From Mycolicibacterium chubuense NBB4 (GTDB lineage Bacteria > Actinomycetota > Actinomycetes > Mycobacteriales > Mycobacteriaceae), in the NCBI RefSeq assembly GCF_000266905.1, contig NC_018027.1:248001-312000 (forward strand): a stretch of DNA of 64,000 nt. Direction: 5' to 3'. The position numbers and the translations under genes are program-made. The notes under the pieces are model-generated. The model saw only the letters and a program-made list of their open reading frames with translations. It was not told the DNA's origin and ran no database searches. Positions 42,876 to 51,355 of the stretch are shown here, piece by piece. Position 1 is the first letter of the stretch; every line of letters begins with the position of its first letter.

Positions 42876-44378
42876 GTGAACGTGGCAGTGATCGGCGCGG
42901 GGCCCGCAGGCCTGGTCGCCGCGCGCTGGCTGGCGGCCCACGGTGTCGAGCCGACGATCTTCGAGCAGGCCCCGAGGCTGGGCGGCCAGTGGACCGGACT
43001 GCACGGGAGCAGCGGAGTCTGGCCCGGGATGCACACCAACACCAGCAGGGTCCTGACGGCATTCAGCGATCTGCCGCACGACGGTGACCGATCTTTCCTG
43101 GCGAGCCGCGACATCCTGCACTATCTCGACCGGTATGCGGACGTGTTCGGCCTGGTGTCGCGAATTCGCCTGAACGTCAACGTCACCGGCGTGCACCGAG
43201 ACACGTCGCGACCGGCCGGATGGATCGTCGAACACGACGGCGCCGCAGAGAGTTTCGACCGGGTGGTGGTGGCGTCGGGCAGATTCCGGGCGCCGTCGCT
43301 GCCGACCGTGCCGGGGCTGGAGACCTTCTCGGGCGACGGCGGCGCGCGCTCTACCTATGACTACCGCGGAGCCGGACCGTACCGCGGCGCCCGGGTTCTC
43401 GTCGCGGGCTGCGCCGTGAGTGCGCTGGAGGTGGCCTCCGAACTGGCGCAGGCCGGAGCGGCCCGCGTGGTGGTCACCCAACGTCGGCAACGCTACGTGC
43501 TGCCCAAGTTCGCGGCCGGGGTGCCGTCGGATCACCGCATCTTCACCCGATACGGGGTGCTTGCCGACGAGGTGCTGGCCAGGGCCGAAGTCGATCGCCA
43601 GCTCAAGGAGATCGTGGTCGAGGCCGGTGGCTCACCCGAGCAGTACGGTGCGCCGGCGCCGGACCCGTCGCTGTTCGCCGCGGGCGTGACACTCAGCCAG
43701 CACTATCTGCCCCTGGTCGGCGAGGGCCGCATCGACATCCGGCCCTGGCCGTCGTCGGTGTCGGGCGCCGAGGTCACGTTCGCCGACGGCCGCCGCGAGG
43801 CGTTCGACGCGATCCTGTTCGGCACCGGGTTCAGCCTCGATCTGCCGTTCCTGAGCCGGGAGATCCGGGCGACGCTCGATCTCGACGCGGTGCACCTGGA
43901 CGCCGACCGGTACACGTTCCACCCCGATCTGCCCGGCCTCGCGTTCATGGGCATGTGGGACCAGTCGGGTGGCTACTTCGTCCCGATGGAGTTGCAGGCC
44001 CGCTGGATCGCGTATTCGTGGGCCGGCGTTCTGCCCGCGGCGAGCCGGGCCGATCAGTGCGCCGCCGTCGCGGCCTACCGGACCCGGCGGGGGCTGTCGC
44101 AGAAGACCCGGATGAACTTGGCCGCGCTGACTTTCGCGCGGGCGGCCGGCTGTGAGCCGCGCCTGCAGACCTGGCCGCAACTGCAGCGGGCGCTGCTCTT
44201 CGGTCCCTTGGCGCCCAGCTGTTTTCGGCTCGAGGGCCCCGACGCCCTCCCGGACGCCCCGGACACCTTCGCCCGGGAGGCGGCCGCGTTCGGCGCGATC
44301 ACCTCGAACGAACTCACTGCGCGCGAGCGGGAGTACTGGGGTCTGGTGCGCCGACCTCGTCGGCAGCCACCTCCCTGA
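42876..44378 (+). CDS. Flavin-containing monooxygenase-like FAD/NADP oxidoreductase
   Basis: 500 residues. VIGAGPAGLVAARWLAAHG binds FAD; GGQWTG follows as in flavin monooxygenases; VLVAGCAVSALEVASELAQAG is the NADP fold, although GxGxSG is degenerate; FGTGFSLDLPFL near residue 310 is the ATG-type motif. Would oxygenate an S, N or ketone substrate. Its last 65 bp overlap the 3' end of the convergent LysR gene. Confidence 0.8.
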   Translation: MNVAVIGAGPAGLVAARWLAAHGVEPTIFEQAPRLGGQWTGLHGSSGVWPGMHTNTSRVLTAFSDLPHDGDRSFLASRDILHYLDRYADVFGLVSRIRLNVNVTGVHRDTSRPAGWIVEHDGAAESFDRVVVASGRFRAPSLPTVPGLETFSGDGGARSTYDYRGAGPYRGARVLVAGCAVSALEVASELAQAGAARVVVTQRRQRYVLPKFAAGVPSDHRIFTRYGVLADEVLARAEVDRQLKEIVVEAGGSPEQYGAPAPDPSLFAAGVTLSQHYLPLVGEGRIDIRPWPSSVSGAEVTFADGRREAFDAILFGTGFSLDLPFLSREIRATLDLDAVHLDADRYTFHPDLPGLAFMGMWDQSGGYFVPMELQARWIAYSWAGVLPAASRADQCAAVAAYRTRRGLSQKTRMNLAALTFARAAGCEPRLQTWPQLQRALLFGPLAPSCFRLEGPDALPDAPDTFAREAAAFGAITSNELTAREREYWGLVRRPRRQPPP

Positions 44379-45243
44379 GGACCTCGAGCACTCGCGCGAG
44401 CACACCGGGAGGGTTGTCGCTCTTGTGGGCCGCCACGAGGTCGACCCCCAGCGATTCCGGCGACAGCGGCACGTAGCGGACGCCGGCGATGTCGAGGGCT
44501 GCGGTCGGCGCCGGTACGACGGCGATACCAAGACCCGCGGCGACGAGCGTCACCAGCGTCGACGTCTCGGCGACCTCATGCCGGATCTGCGGCACGAACC
44601 CGGCTTCGGTGCACAGCGCCGCGACGAGGTTGCTCATGATCGACCGACCGTGACCGGCGTGGGTGATGAACGGCTCCCCACGCAGATCCTCCATGAACAA
44701 TTCCGGACGGGTGCTCAACCGATGGTCGGCCGGCAGCGCGATCAGCAGCCGGTCACGACGAACGGTCACCGCGGTGACACCGGCGAGTTCCACGGGTCGG
44801 CGCAGCAGCGCCAGGTCGATCTGTCCGGCGGTGAGGGCCGCGAGCTGCGCGGGAGCCAGCATCTCCCCGCGGACGCTGACCTCGACGTCGGGCAGCACGT
44901 CGCCGAGCACGCGGACCAGCCGGGGCAGCAGCGAGTACGTGGCCGAGCCGACGCAGCCGATCGCCAGCTGCCCTTCGGCGCCGTCGGCGATCCGGCGGGC
45001 CTGCAGACCGGCCGCGTCGACGTCGTCGAGGATCCGCACCACTCGGCGCAGATACGCCTCGCCCGCGGGGGTCAGTTCGACGCTGCGCGTGGTCCGCACC
45101 AAAAGCTGCGCCCCCACCTCGCGCTCGAGCTGGCGGATCTGCTGTGACAGGGGCGGCTGCGCGATGTGCAGGCGCTCCGCAGCCCGGCCGAAGTGCAACT
45201 CCTCGGCGACGGCCCGGAAGTAGCGCAGATGGCGGAGCTCCAC
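44314..45243 (-). CDS. LysR-family regulator beside the pca operon
   Basis: 309 residues from GTG 45243 (TTG 45249 possible). The HTH is LRHLRYFRAVAEELHFGRAAERLHIAQPPLSQQIRQLE (read in parts), then the periplasmic-binding-like effector domain. Divergent from the thiolase-led operon with only a 76-bp gap holding ATATC/GATAT symmetry, so it is the likely activator of pcaFDIJ with a pathway intermediate as ligand. CatM/BenM-like rather than the IclR-type PcaR. Confidence 0.87.
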   Translation of the reverse strand: MELRHLRYFRAVAEELHFGRAAERLHIAQPPLSQQIRQLEREVGAQLLVRTTRSVELTPAGEAYLRRVVRILDDVDAAGLQARRIADGAEGQLAIGCVGSATYSLLPRLVRVLGDVLPDVEVSVRGEMLAPAQLAALTAGQIDLALLRRPVELAGVTAVTVRRDRLLIALPADHRLSTRPELFMEDLRGEPFITHAGHGRSIMSNLVAALCTEAGFVPQIRHEVAETSTLVTLVAAGLGIAVVPAPTAALDIAGVRYVPLSPESLGVDLVAAHKSDNPPGVLARVLEVLREVAADEVGAPDPSTPARAQ

Positions 45244-45319
45244 GATCAAAACCTGCTGGATATCAATGGCACGAAAATGAGTATTTCACGATATGGGTCC
45301 GGCTTCCTAGGCTCGAAGC
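45244..45319. promoter_or_regulatory. Divergent promoter region of lysR and pcaF
   Basis: 76 bp, AT-rich for the window. ATATC and GATAT (about 45261 and 45290) form inverted half-sites with a long spacer, and GAGTATTTCACGATA contains T-N11-A spacing of LysR boxes. Both genes' promoters must lie here. Confidence 0.45.
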
Positions 45320-46531
45320 ATGGACGTCGTGATCTGTGACCCGGTCCGCACCCCGGTCGGCCGGATGGGAGGCGTGCTCGCGCCGCTGACCGCCGCGGAG
45401 CTGGCCACCCAGACCCTGCGCGCACTCGTGGCGCGAACGGGCCTCGGCGCCGAGGACGTCGACGACGTCATCCTCGGCAACGGCTACGCCAACGGCGAGG
45501 CTCCCGCGATCGGGCGGATCGCCGCGCTCGACGCGGGACTGGGTCCCGCCGTGCCGGGGCTTCAGATCGACCGCAGGTGTGGTTCGGGGTTGCAGGCGGT
45601 GCTGTACGCGGCAGGCCAGGTGGCCACCGGCGCCGCGCAGGTCGTCGTCGCCGGTGGCGTGGAATCGATGTCCAACGTCGAGCACTACGCGCTCGGCCTG
45701 CGCACCGGCGTGCGTCAGGGCGGGGTCGCGCTGCTGGACCGACTGGACCGGGCCCGTGAAACCGCCGGTGGCTCAAGCCATCCGATCGCAGGCGGGATGA
45801 TCGAGACCGCCGAGAACCTGCGCCGCGAATACCGGCTCTCACGGGAAGAGCAGGACGAGCTGTCGGTGCGCTCGCATCAGCGCGCGGTGGCCGCCCACGA
45901 CGACGGCCGCTTCACCGACGAGCTCGTCCCCGTCACGATCCCGGGCACCCGCGGACGGCCCGACACGACCGTCGCGCGCGACGAACATCCCCGCGCGGAC
46001 GTCAGCGTGGAATCCCTGACGGCGCTGCGGCCGATCCGCGGCCGGGTCGATCCCGAGGCGACGGTCACGGCGGGCAACGCGTCGGGACAGAACGACGGCG
46101 CGGCCCTGTGCGTCGTGACCACCGCGACGCATGCCGAGAAGCGGGGATTGACACCGCTTCTGGCGCTGCGATCGTGGGCGGTCACCGGATGCGCCCCCGA
46201 GATGATGGGCCTGGGTCCGGTCGAGGCCTCCGCACAGGCGCTGCAGCGGGCCGGGCTCACCCTCGACGACGTCGACCTGATCGAACTCAACGAGGCCTTC
46301 GCGGCACAGGTGCTGGCGGTGCTCACCGAGTGGAAGGTCGACCCCCTCGACGACCGGGTGAACCCCAACGGTTCCGGCATCTCCCTCGGCCATCCGATCG
46401 GCGCCACCGGGGCCCGCATCCTGGCCACCGCGGCGTACGAGGCCCGCCGCCGCGCCGCCCGCCACGTGTTGACGACGATGTGCATCGGGGGCGGCCAGGG
46501 GCTGGCCGCCGTGTTCGAGGCCGTCCGATGA
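45320..46531 (+). CDS. pcaF: Beta-ketoadipyl-CoA thiolase (acetyl-CoA acetyltransferase family)
   Basis: 403 residues. Nucleophile Cys87 in RRCGSG, His358 in GHPIG and Cys388 in CIGGGQG are intact. Cleaves beta-ketoadipyl-CoA to succinyl-CoA and acetyl-CoA, the last step of the pathway. Called PcaF from its operon partners pcaD, pcaI and pcaJ; sequence alone only says degradative thiolase. Its stop overlaps the pcaD start in ATGA. Confidence 0.85.
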   Translation: MDVVICDPVRTPVGRMGGVLAPLTAAELATQTLRALVARTGLGAEDVDDVILGNGYANGEAPAIGRIAALDAGLGPAVPGLQIDRRCGSGLQAVLYAAGQVATGAAQVVVAGGVESMSNVEHYALGLRTGVRQGGVALLDRLDRARETAGGSSHPIAGGMIETAENLRREYRLSREEQDELSVRSHQRAVAAHDDGRFTDELVPVTIPGTRGRPDTTVARDEHPRADVSVESLTALRPIRGRVDPEATVTAGNASGQNDGAALCVVTTATHAEKRGLTPLLALRSWAVTGCAPEMMGLGPVEASAQALQRAGLTLDDVDLIELNEAFAAQVLAVLTEWKVDPLDDRVNPNGSGISLGHPIGATGARILATAAYEARRRAARHVLTTMCIGGGQGLAAVFEAVR

Positions 46532-47298
46532 CCGCCGTCGACGTGCACGCCGTCGAGAGCGGCCGGCCGGAGCGGCCCGTGGTCGTGCTGTCGAACTCCC
46601 TGGGCTCGACGCACCGGATGTGGGACGCCCAACTCGGCGCGCTCGAGCAGCGGTTCCGGGTGGTGCGCTACGACACTCGCGGTCACGGCGGCTCACCGGT
46701 TCCGCAGGGCCCGTACTCGATCGACGACCTGACCGACGACCTGGTGGCGCTGCTCGACCGGCTCGGCGTCGCCCGCGCGCACGTGGTCGGCCTGTCACTC
46801 GGCGGCATGACCGCGATGCGGATGGCGGCCCGCCACCCCGGCCGGGTCGATCGACTGGCCGTGCTGTGCACCGCCGCCCAGTTGCCTCCGGCGAGCGCGT
46901 GGCGAGAGCGAGCAGCCACGGTGCGCGCCGAAGGAACCGCCGCGGTCGCCGAATCCGTGGTGTCCCGGTGGTTCACCCCGGCGTATCTGGCCGCCCACCC
47001 GGAGATCAGAGCCGCCCATGAACGCATGGTCGCCGCGACCCCCGCCGAAGGGTACGCCGCGTGCTGCGAGGCGATCGCCGACCTCGACCTGCGCGACTCG
47101 CTGCCGAGCATCGAGGCGGCCACCCTGGCCATCGCAGGCGCCGACGATCCGGCCACCCCGCCGGCACGGCTCGCCGAAATCGTCTCGGCCGTAACCGATT
47201 CGGAGCTGCTGACGGTCGCGCCCGCCGCGCATCTCGCCAACGCTGAACGCGCCGAAGAGATCACCCACGCCCTCATCGAACACCTGGAGCGGTCATGA
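46528..47298 (+). CDS. pcaD: 3-oxoadipate enol-lactonase
   Basis: 256 residues, alpha/beta-hydrolase. Nucleophile Ser90 in GLSLGG, an oxyanion loop at LSNSLGSTHRMW, an acid in AGADDPATPP and His in APAAHLAN. Converts beta-ketoadipate enol-lactone (the CatC product) to beta-ketoadipate. No fused carboxymuconolactone decarboxylase domain, unlike PcaL of some actinobacteria. Overlaps both neighbours by 4 bp. Confidence 0.88.
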   Translation: MTAVDVHAVESGRPERPVVVLSNSLGSTHRMWDAQLGALEQRFRVVRYDTRGHGGSPVPQGPYSIDDLTDDLVALLDRLGVARAHVVGLSLGGMTAMRMAARHPGRVDRLAVLCTAAQLPPASAWRERAATVRAEGTAAVAESVVSRWFTPAYLAAHPEIRAAHERMVAATPAEGYAACCEAIADLDLRDSLPSIEAATLAIAGADDPATPPARLAEIVSAVTDSELLTVAPAAHLANAERAEEITHALIEHLERS

Positions 47299-48071
47299 CA
47301 CTGAACAAGGTGGTTGACTCCGCCGCCGACGCGGTCAGCGACATCCCGTCGGGAGCCAGCCTCGCGGTCGGCGGCTTCGGCCTGGCCGGCATTCCCTGGT
47401 TCCTCATCGAGGCGCTCCTCGAACAGGGCGCGGACGACCTGACGATCGTGAGCAACAACTGCGGCGTCGACGGCGCCGGTCTGGGCCTGCTGCTGGAGGC
47501 GCGTCGCATCAGCCGGGTCATCGCCTCGTACGTGGGCGAGAACAAGGAGTTCGCCCGCCAGTACCTGGCCGGCGAACTGACCGTGGAGCTGACACCGCAG
47601 GGCACGCTCGCCGAGCGGATGCGCGCGGGGGGCAGCGGAATCGGCGCGTTCTTCACCCCGACCGGCGTGGGCACGCTGGTCGCCGACGGCGGGCTGCCGT
47701 GGCGTTACGACACCGACGGCAGCGTGGCCCTGGCGTCGCCGCCCAAGGAGGTCCGCACCTTCAACGGCCGCCAGATGCTGCTCGAGGAGTCCATCGTCAC
47801 CGACTACGCGCTGATCCGCGCCGCGGTCGCCGATCGAGCGGGAAACTGTGTGTTCCACGCCGCCGCACGCAATTTCAACCCGCCCGCGGCGATGGCGGGC
47901 CGGATCACCGTGGTGGAGGCCGAGCAGGTCACCGAGGTCGGCGAGCTGCATCCCGACGCGGTTCACCTGCCCGGTGTGTTCGTGCAGCGCGTCGTCGCGC
48001 TGACGCCGCAGCAGGCGGCGCGCAAGAGCATCGAGAAGCGGACCACACGTTCGAAGGAGAGTGCGCGATGA
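47295..48071 (+). CDS. pcaI: 3-oxoacid CoA-transferase subunit A
   Basis: 258 residues. [23 protein letters not shown] is the CoA-binding glycine-rich start; [30 protein letters not shown] is the core block (seen in two parts). With PcaJ it transfers CoA from succinyl-CoA to beta-ketoadipate. Longer than PcaI of ~230, with a basic C-terminal tail. ATGA overlaps on both sides. Confidence 0.9.
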   Translation: MTLNKVVDSAADAVSDIPSGASLAVGGFGLAGIPWFLIEALLEQGADDLTIVSNNCGVDGAGLGLLLEARRISRVIASYVGENKEFARQYLAGELTVELTPQGTLAERMRAGGSGIGAFFTPTGVGTLVADGGLPWRYDTDGSVALASPPKEVRTFNGRQMLLEESIVTDYALIRAAVADRAGNCVFHAAARNFNPPAAMAGRITVVEAEQVTEVGELHPDAVHLPGVFVQRVVALTPQQAARKSIEKRTTRSKESAR

Positions 48072-48754
48072 GCTGGACCCGTGATCAGATGGCCGCCCGC
48101 GCGGCGCGCGAACTGCGCGACGGCGACTACGTCAACCTCGGCATCGGCCTGCCCACCTTGATCCCCGACTTCCTTCCCGCCGACTCCGCGGTCATCCTGC
48201 ACGCCGAGAACGGAATCCTCGGCGTCGGACCGTTTCCCGACGACGAGGACGTCGACCCCGACCTGATCAACGCCGGCAAGCAGACGGTGTCGGTGGTCGC
48301 GGGGGCGTCGTTCTTCGATTCGGCGACGAGTTTCGCCATGATCCGCGGCGGGCACGTCGACGTCGCGGTGCTGGGCGGGATGCAGGTGTCGGTCAACGGC
48401 GACCTGGCGAACTGGATGGTGCCGGGGTCGATGGTCAAGGGCATGGGCGGCGCCATGGACCTCGTCAACGGTGCGGGACGCGTCATCGTGCTGATGGATC
48501 ACGTCGCCAAAGACGGTGCGGCCAAGCTCGTGGTGTCCTGCGACCTGCCCCTGACCGGTAAGGCCGTCGTCAGCCGGGTCATCACGAACCTCGCGGTCTT
48601 CGATGTCACGGGTACGGATTTCGGTGTCGTCGAGCTCGCGCCCGGGGTCGGCTTCGACGAGGTGCGGGCGGCAACCGCGGCACCGGTCAGCGACCACCGT
48701 CACCGGCGCAGCGCGGCGAGCTCCGAACGGGAGCGCACGCCGAGCTTGGCGTAG
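48068..48754 (+). CDS. pcaJ: 3-oxoacid CoA-transferase subunit B
   Basis: 228 residues. Catalytic glutamate is Glu47 in [33 protein letters not shown] and [10 protein letters not shown] are family blocks. The last ~18 residues ([19 protein letters not shown], partly shown) are atypical and lie on the 55 bp that overlap the convergent luxR gene, so the original stop may have been lost. Last gene of pcaFDIJ. Confidence 0.9.
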   Translation: MSWTRDQMAARAARELRDGDYVNLGIGLPTLIPDFLPADSAVILHAENGILGVGPFPDDEDVDPDLINAGKQTVSVVAGASFFDSATSFAMIRGGHVDVAVLGGMQVSVNGDLANWMVPGSMVKGMGGAMDLVNGAGRVIVLMDHVAKDGAAKLVVSCDLPLTGKAVVSRVITNLAVFDVTGTDFGVVELAPGVGFDEVRAATAAPVSDHRHRRSAASSERERTPSLA

Positions 48755-51333
48755 ATGCGCGTCAGGTGGTACTGCACCGTCTTCGGTGAGACGTACAGCT
48801 CCGCGGCCACTTCGCGATTCGACAGCCCCTTGGCGACCAGCGTCGACACCGCCTCCTCCTGTGGCGTGAGTTCGATGCCGTCCCTGGTGTCGCGGAGCTG
48901 GTTGAGGCCGCCGGCCTTGAGTTCGCGGTCGCACCGCGCGACGTAGGCGGTCGCGCCCAGCGACGCGTAGAGTTCGCGGGCCGCGCTGATCGCCGCGTCG
49001 GCGGCGCGTCGCTTGCCCGCCCGGCGCAGCGTCTGCCCGTAGGCGAAGTTGACCCGCGCGGCGTCGTAGCGCAGCGGCAGTCCCTCCAGATGCGCCAGCG
49101 CGTCGTCGAAAGACCTTCGCGCTCCGATGATGTCGCCCTGGGCGCCGAGAAGCCGGCCCCGGGCATACCCGAGCCGGGCCTGGGCGCTGCGGTGACCGCG
49201 GGCGCGGGCGCGTTGTTCGTGCGGTCGCAGGAACTCGTCGGCGCCGGCCAGGTCGCCGTCGAGGACGAGCGCGTTGGCCAGCAGGTCCGGCCACGGCCAG
49301 TAGCCCGGCTCCTGCAGTGACGTCCCGGGGGCGATGCGCCGCAACGGTTCGACGATTCGGCGCACGGCACCGTAATCGGCCTGCGCCTCGGCGATGTGCG
49401 CCTTCAGCAACACCGTCGGGATCCGCATCATCGCGTACTCGCCGGGGCCGGCCGACGCGGCCTGAGCGGCGTCGGCCGCGGCGTCCCAGTCGCCGCGCAG
49501 GGCCGCGATCTGGCCGGCGGTCCACTCCAAAAGCGGTGTCACCAGGACGATTCCACTCGCCTCCGCCAGCGCCCGGCCGTGCGCGACACTGGTCAGGGCG
49601 TCGTCCCATTCGCCGGTCGCGAACTGCACCCGGGCCAGCCACCCGTACGCCCACAGCGTGATCCGCGTCGAGCCGCCGAGCGCCGCCGACGCGACCGCGC
49701 TCTCCAGGTTCGTCCGGGCTGCGTCGACGTCGTCGCGCACCAGCTGCACCCAGCCGCGTCCCATCACGACCCGCTGGGCCTGCGCACCGTGGCGGACACG
49801 CTCGGAGAGTTCGTCGTAGGCGGCCGACGCCCGCTTGGGTTGGCCCGCCGCCAACAGGCCCAGCCCCCGGATCGCCGCCGCCTCGACCGCTGCCGGGGAG
49901 CCCGGCTCGGCCAGCCCGAGAGCGCGGTCGGCCCACTGCACGAGCTGTTCACCCTGGCACTGCACGAGGGCGTGCAGGACGTGTCGCTGCGCGATGAACG
50001 CCGCCGTGCCGGGGTCGCGGTCGGCGTTGACGATGTCCCAGGCGCGCTGCAGGCGCAACTCGGCCTCGGTGGCGCGCCCGCGAAGGATCGCGAGGTAGGC
50101 CAGAACCGCGTTGCGGAGCGGGGTTTCGCGCAGGCTCTCCACTGCCGGAACGAGCGCTGCGGCGCCGACGCAGTCCCCGGCGGCCACCAGCGCGTCGACC
50201 GAACGTGTCAGACGCTCGTCGTGCAGCAGTGGGTCGGCAGTGAGCCGGCTCGCATCCCGAAACAGGGCGGCCGCCTGCGCCCACGCCCCCTCGGTTCCCC
50301 GGGAGCGGGCCAGCGCGTCGACCTCGTCGGCCAGCGCGGCGTCGGGCACCGGTGTGGCCGCCACCCGGTGCCGCAGCCGCGCTGCGGGGTCGGCGACGAT
50401 GTCGGCGGCGCGCCGATGGAGATCGGCCGTGACCCGCGGGCCGGCCACGTCGATCACCGCGGCCGCGGTGAGGCTGTCGGCCCAGTGCGGTTCGACGACG
50501 TCGCCGGGCGACAGCAGGCCCGCTCGGACCGCGGATTCCAGTGCCGCCAGCGGATCGTCGATCCCGGCCAGGCGCGCGGCGTCGGCGAGCGTGCGGTGAT
50601 CGTCGAGGACGGCGAGCGCGACGACGAGTGCGCGCCCGGCCGGACCGGCGTGCTCCAGCAGGGTGGCGACGTGCTGTGCCACCGCGTGTGGTGCGGGCAG
50701 CCGCGAATCGGGCCGCGCCCACGCGTCGCTCGGCACTTCGTCGAGAAGCGCGCGGACATGGCGCGGGTTGCCCTCGGTGTGCCGAGTCAGCCGCTCCGCC
50801 ATCGCGGGATGCAGGATCCGGCCCCGCGCCGACGCGAGTTCGGCGACCTCCGCGCGGGACAGGCCGGTCAGCCGGAGTTGCTCGGTGCCCAGACCCGGCA
50901 CGGCCGGCGCTGATCCGTCCGTCAGCAGCACCACCAGCAGGGGCAGCGTGCGGTGGCGCCGGGTCAGCGTCGAAAGAGCTTGCAGTGAAGCGAGATCGGC
51001 GTGCTGGGCGTCGTCGACCACGATCAGCGCGGGCTCATCGCCGGCGAACGCCTCCGCCATCGCTGCGGCGGCGGCCACCGGTTCCGCGGGGGCAGGGGCG
51101 GCCAGGAGTTGCGTCACCACGCCACCGGCCAGTGCGCTCTCCCACGCGGTGGCGGTGGCCCACCGGACGGCTGGGCACCGCGTCGCCACCTGCCGCAGCA
51201 GCGCGGTCTTGCCGACGCCCGGGCGACCGGTGACGGTGAGGACCCCGATGCCGTCGGAGGCGGCCGCGGTGCATCGCCGTGTCAGCTCGTCGATCTCGCG
51301 GACGCGGCCGACGAACGTCGCGTCCCCGGTCAC
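48700..51333 (-). CDS. benR: BenR-like LuxR-family ATPase regulator (LAL type)
   Basis: 877 residues. N-terminal AAA-type NTPase with Walker A GRPGVGKT (36-43) and [12 protein letters not shown] as Walker B, a long helical repeat middle (~300-800), and a C-terminal LuxR helix-turn-helix ([33 protein letters not shown] in the last 70). It follows benCD by 22 bp on the same strand, the place held by BenR in Corynebacterium glutamicum. Probably activates ben genes when bound to ATP and an aromatic inducer. Confidence 0.8.
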   Translation of the reverse strand: MTGDATFVGRVREIDELTRRCTAAASDGIGVLTVTGRPGVGKTALLRQVATRCPAVRWATATAWESALAGGVVTQLLAAPAPAEPVAAAAAMAEAFAGDEPALIVVDDAQHADLASLQALSTLTRRHRTLPLLVVLLTDGSAPAVPGLGTEQLRLTGLSRAEVAELASARGRILHPAMAERLTRHTEGNPRHVRALLDEVPSDAWARPDSRLPAPHAVAQHVATLLEHAGPAGRALVVALAVLDDHRTLADAARLAGIDDPLAALESAVRAGLLSPGDVVEPHWADSLTAAAVIDVAGPRVTADLHRRAADIVADPAARLRHRVAATPVPDAALADEVDALARSRGTEGAWAQAAALFRDASRLTADPLLHDERLTRSVDALVAAGDCVGAAALVPAVESLRETPLRNAVLAYLAILRGRATEAELRLQRAWDIVNADRDPGTAAFIAQRHVLHALVQCQGEQLVQWADRALGLAEPGSPAAVEAAAIRGLGLLAAGQPKRASAAYDELSERVRHGAQAQRVVMGRGWVQLVRDDVDAARTNLESAVASAALGGSTRITLWAYGWLARVQFATGEWDDALTSVAHGRALAEASGIVLVTPLLEWTAGQIAALRGDWDAAADAAQAASAGPGEYAMMRIPTVLLKAHIAEAQADYGAVRRIVEPLRRIAPGTSLQEPGYWPWPDLLANALVLDGDLAGADEFLRPHEQRARARGHRSAQARLGYARGRLLGAQGDIIGARRSFDDALAHLEGLPLRYDAARVNFAYGQTLRRAGKRRAADAAISAARELYASLGATAYVARCDRELKAGGLNQLRDTRDGIELTPQEEAVSTLVAKGLSNREVAAELYVSPKTVQYHLTRIYAKLGVRSRSELAALRR

Positions 51334-51355
51334 GTCCCCATGGTAAGGGCGGGAC

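Noticed and set aside
47963..49936. 657-codon minus-strand frame partly within benR
   Set aside because: Out of frame with the recognisable NTPase/LuxR protein and extremely rich in Arg, Gly and Ala.
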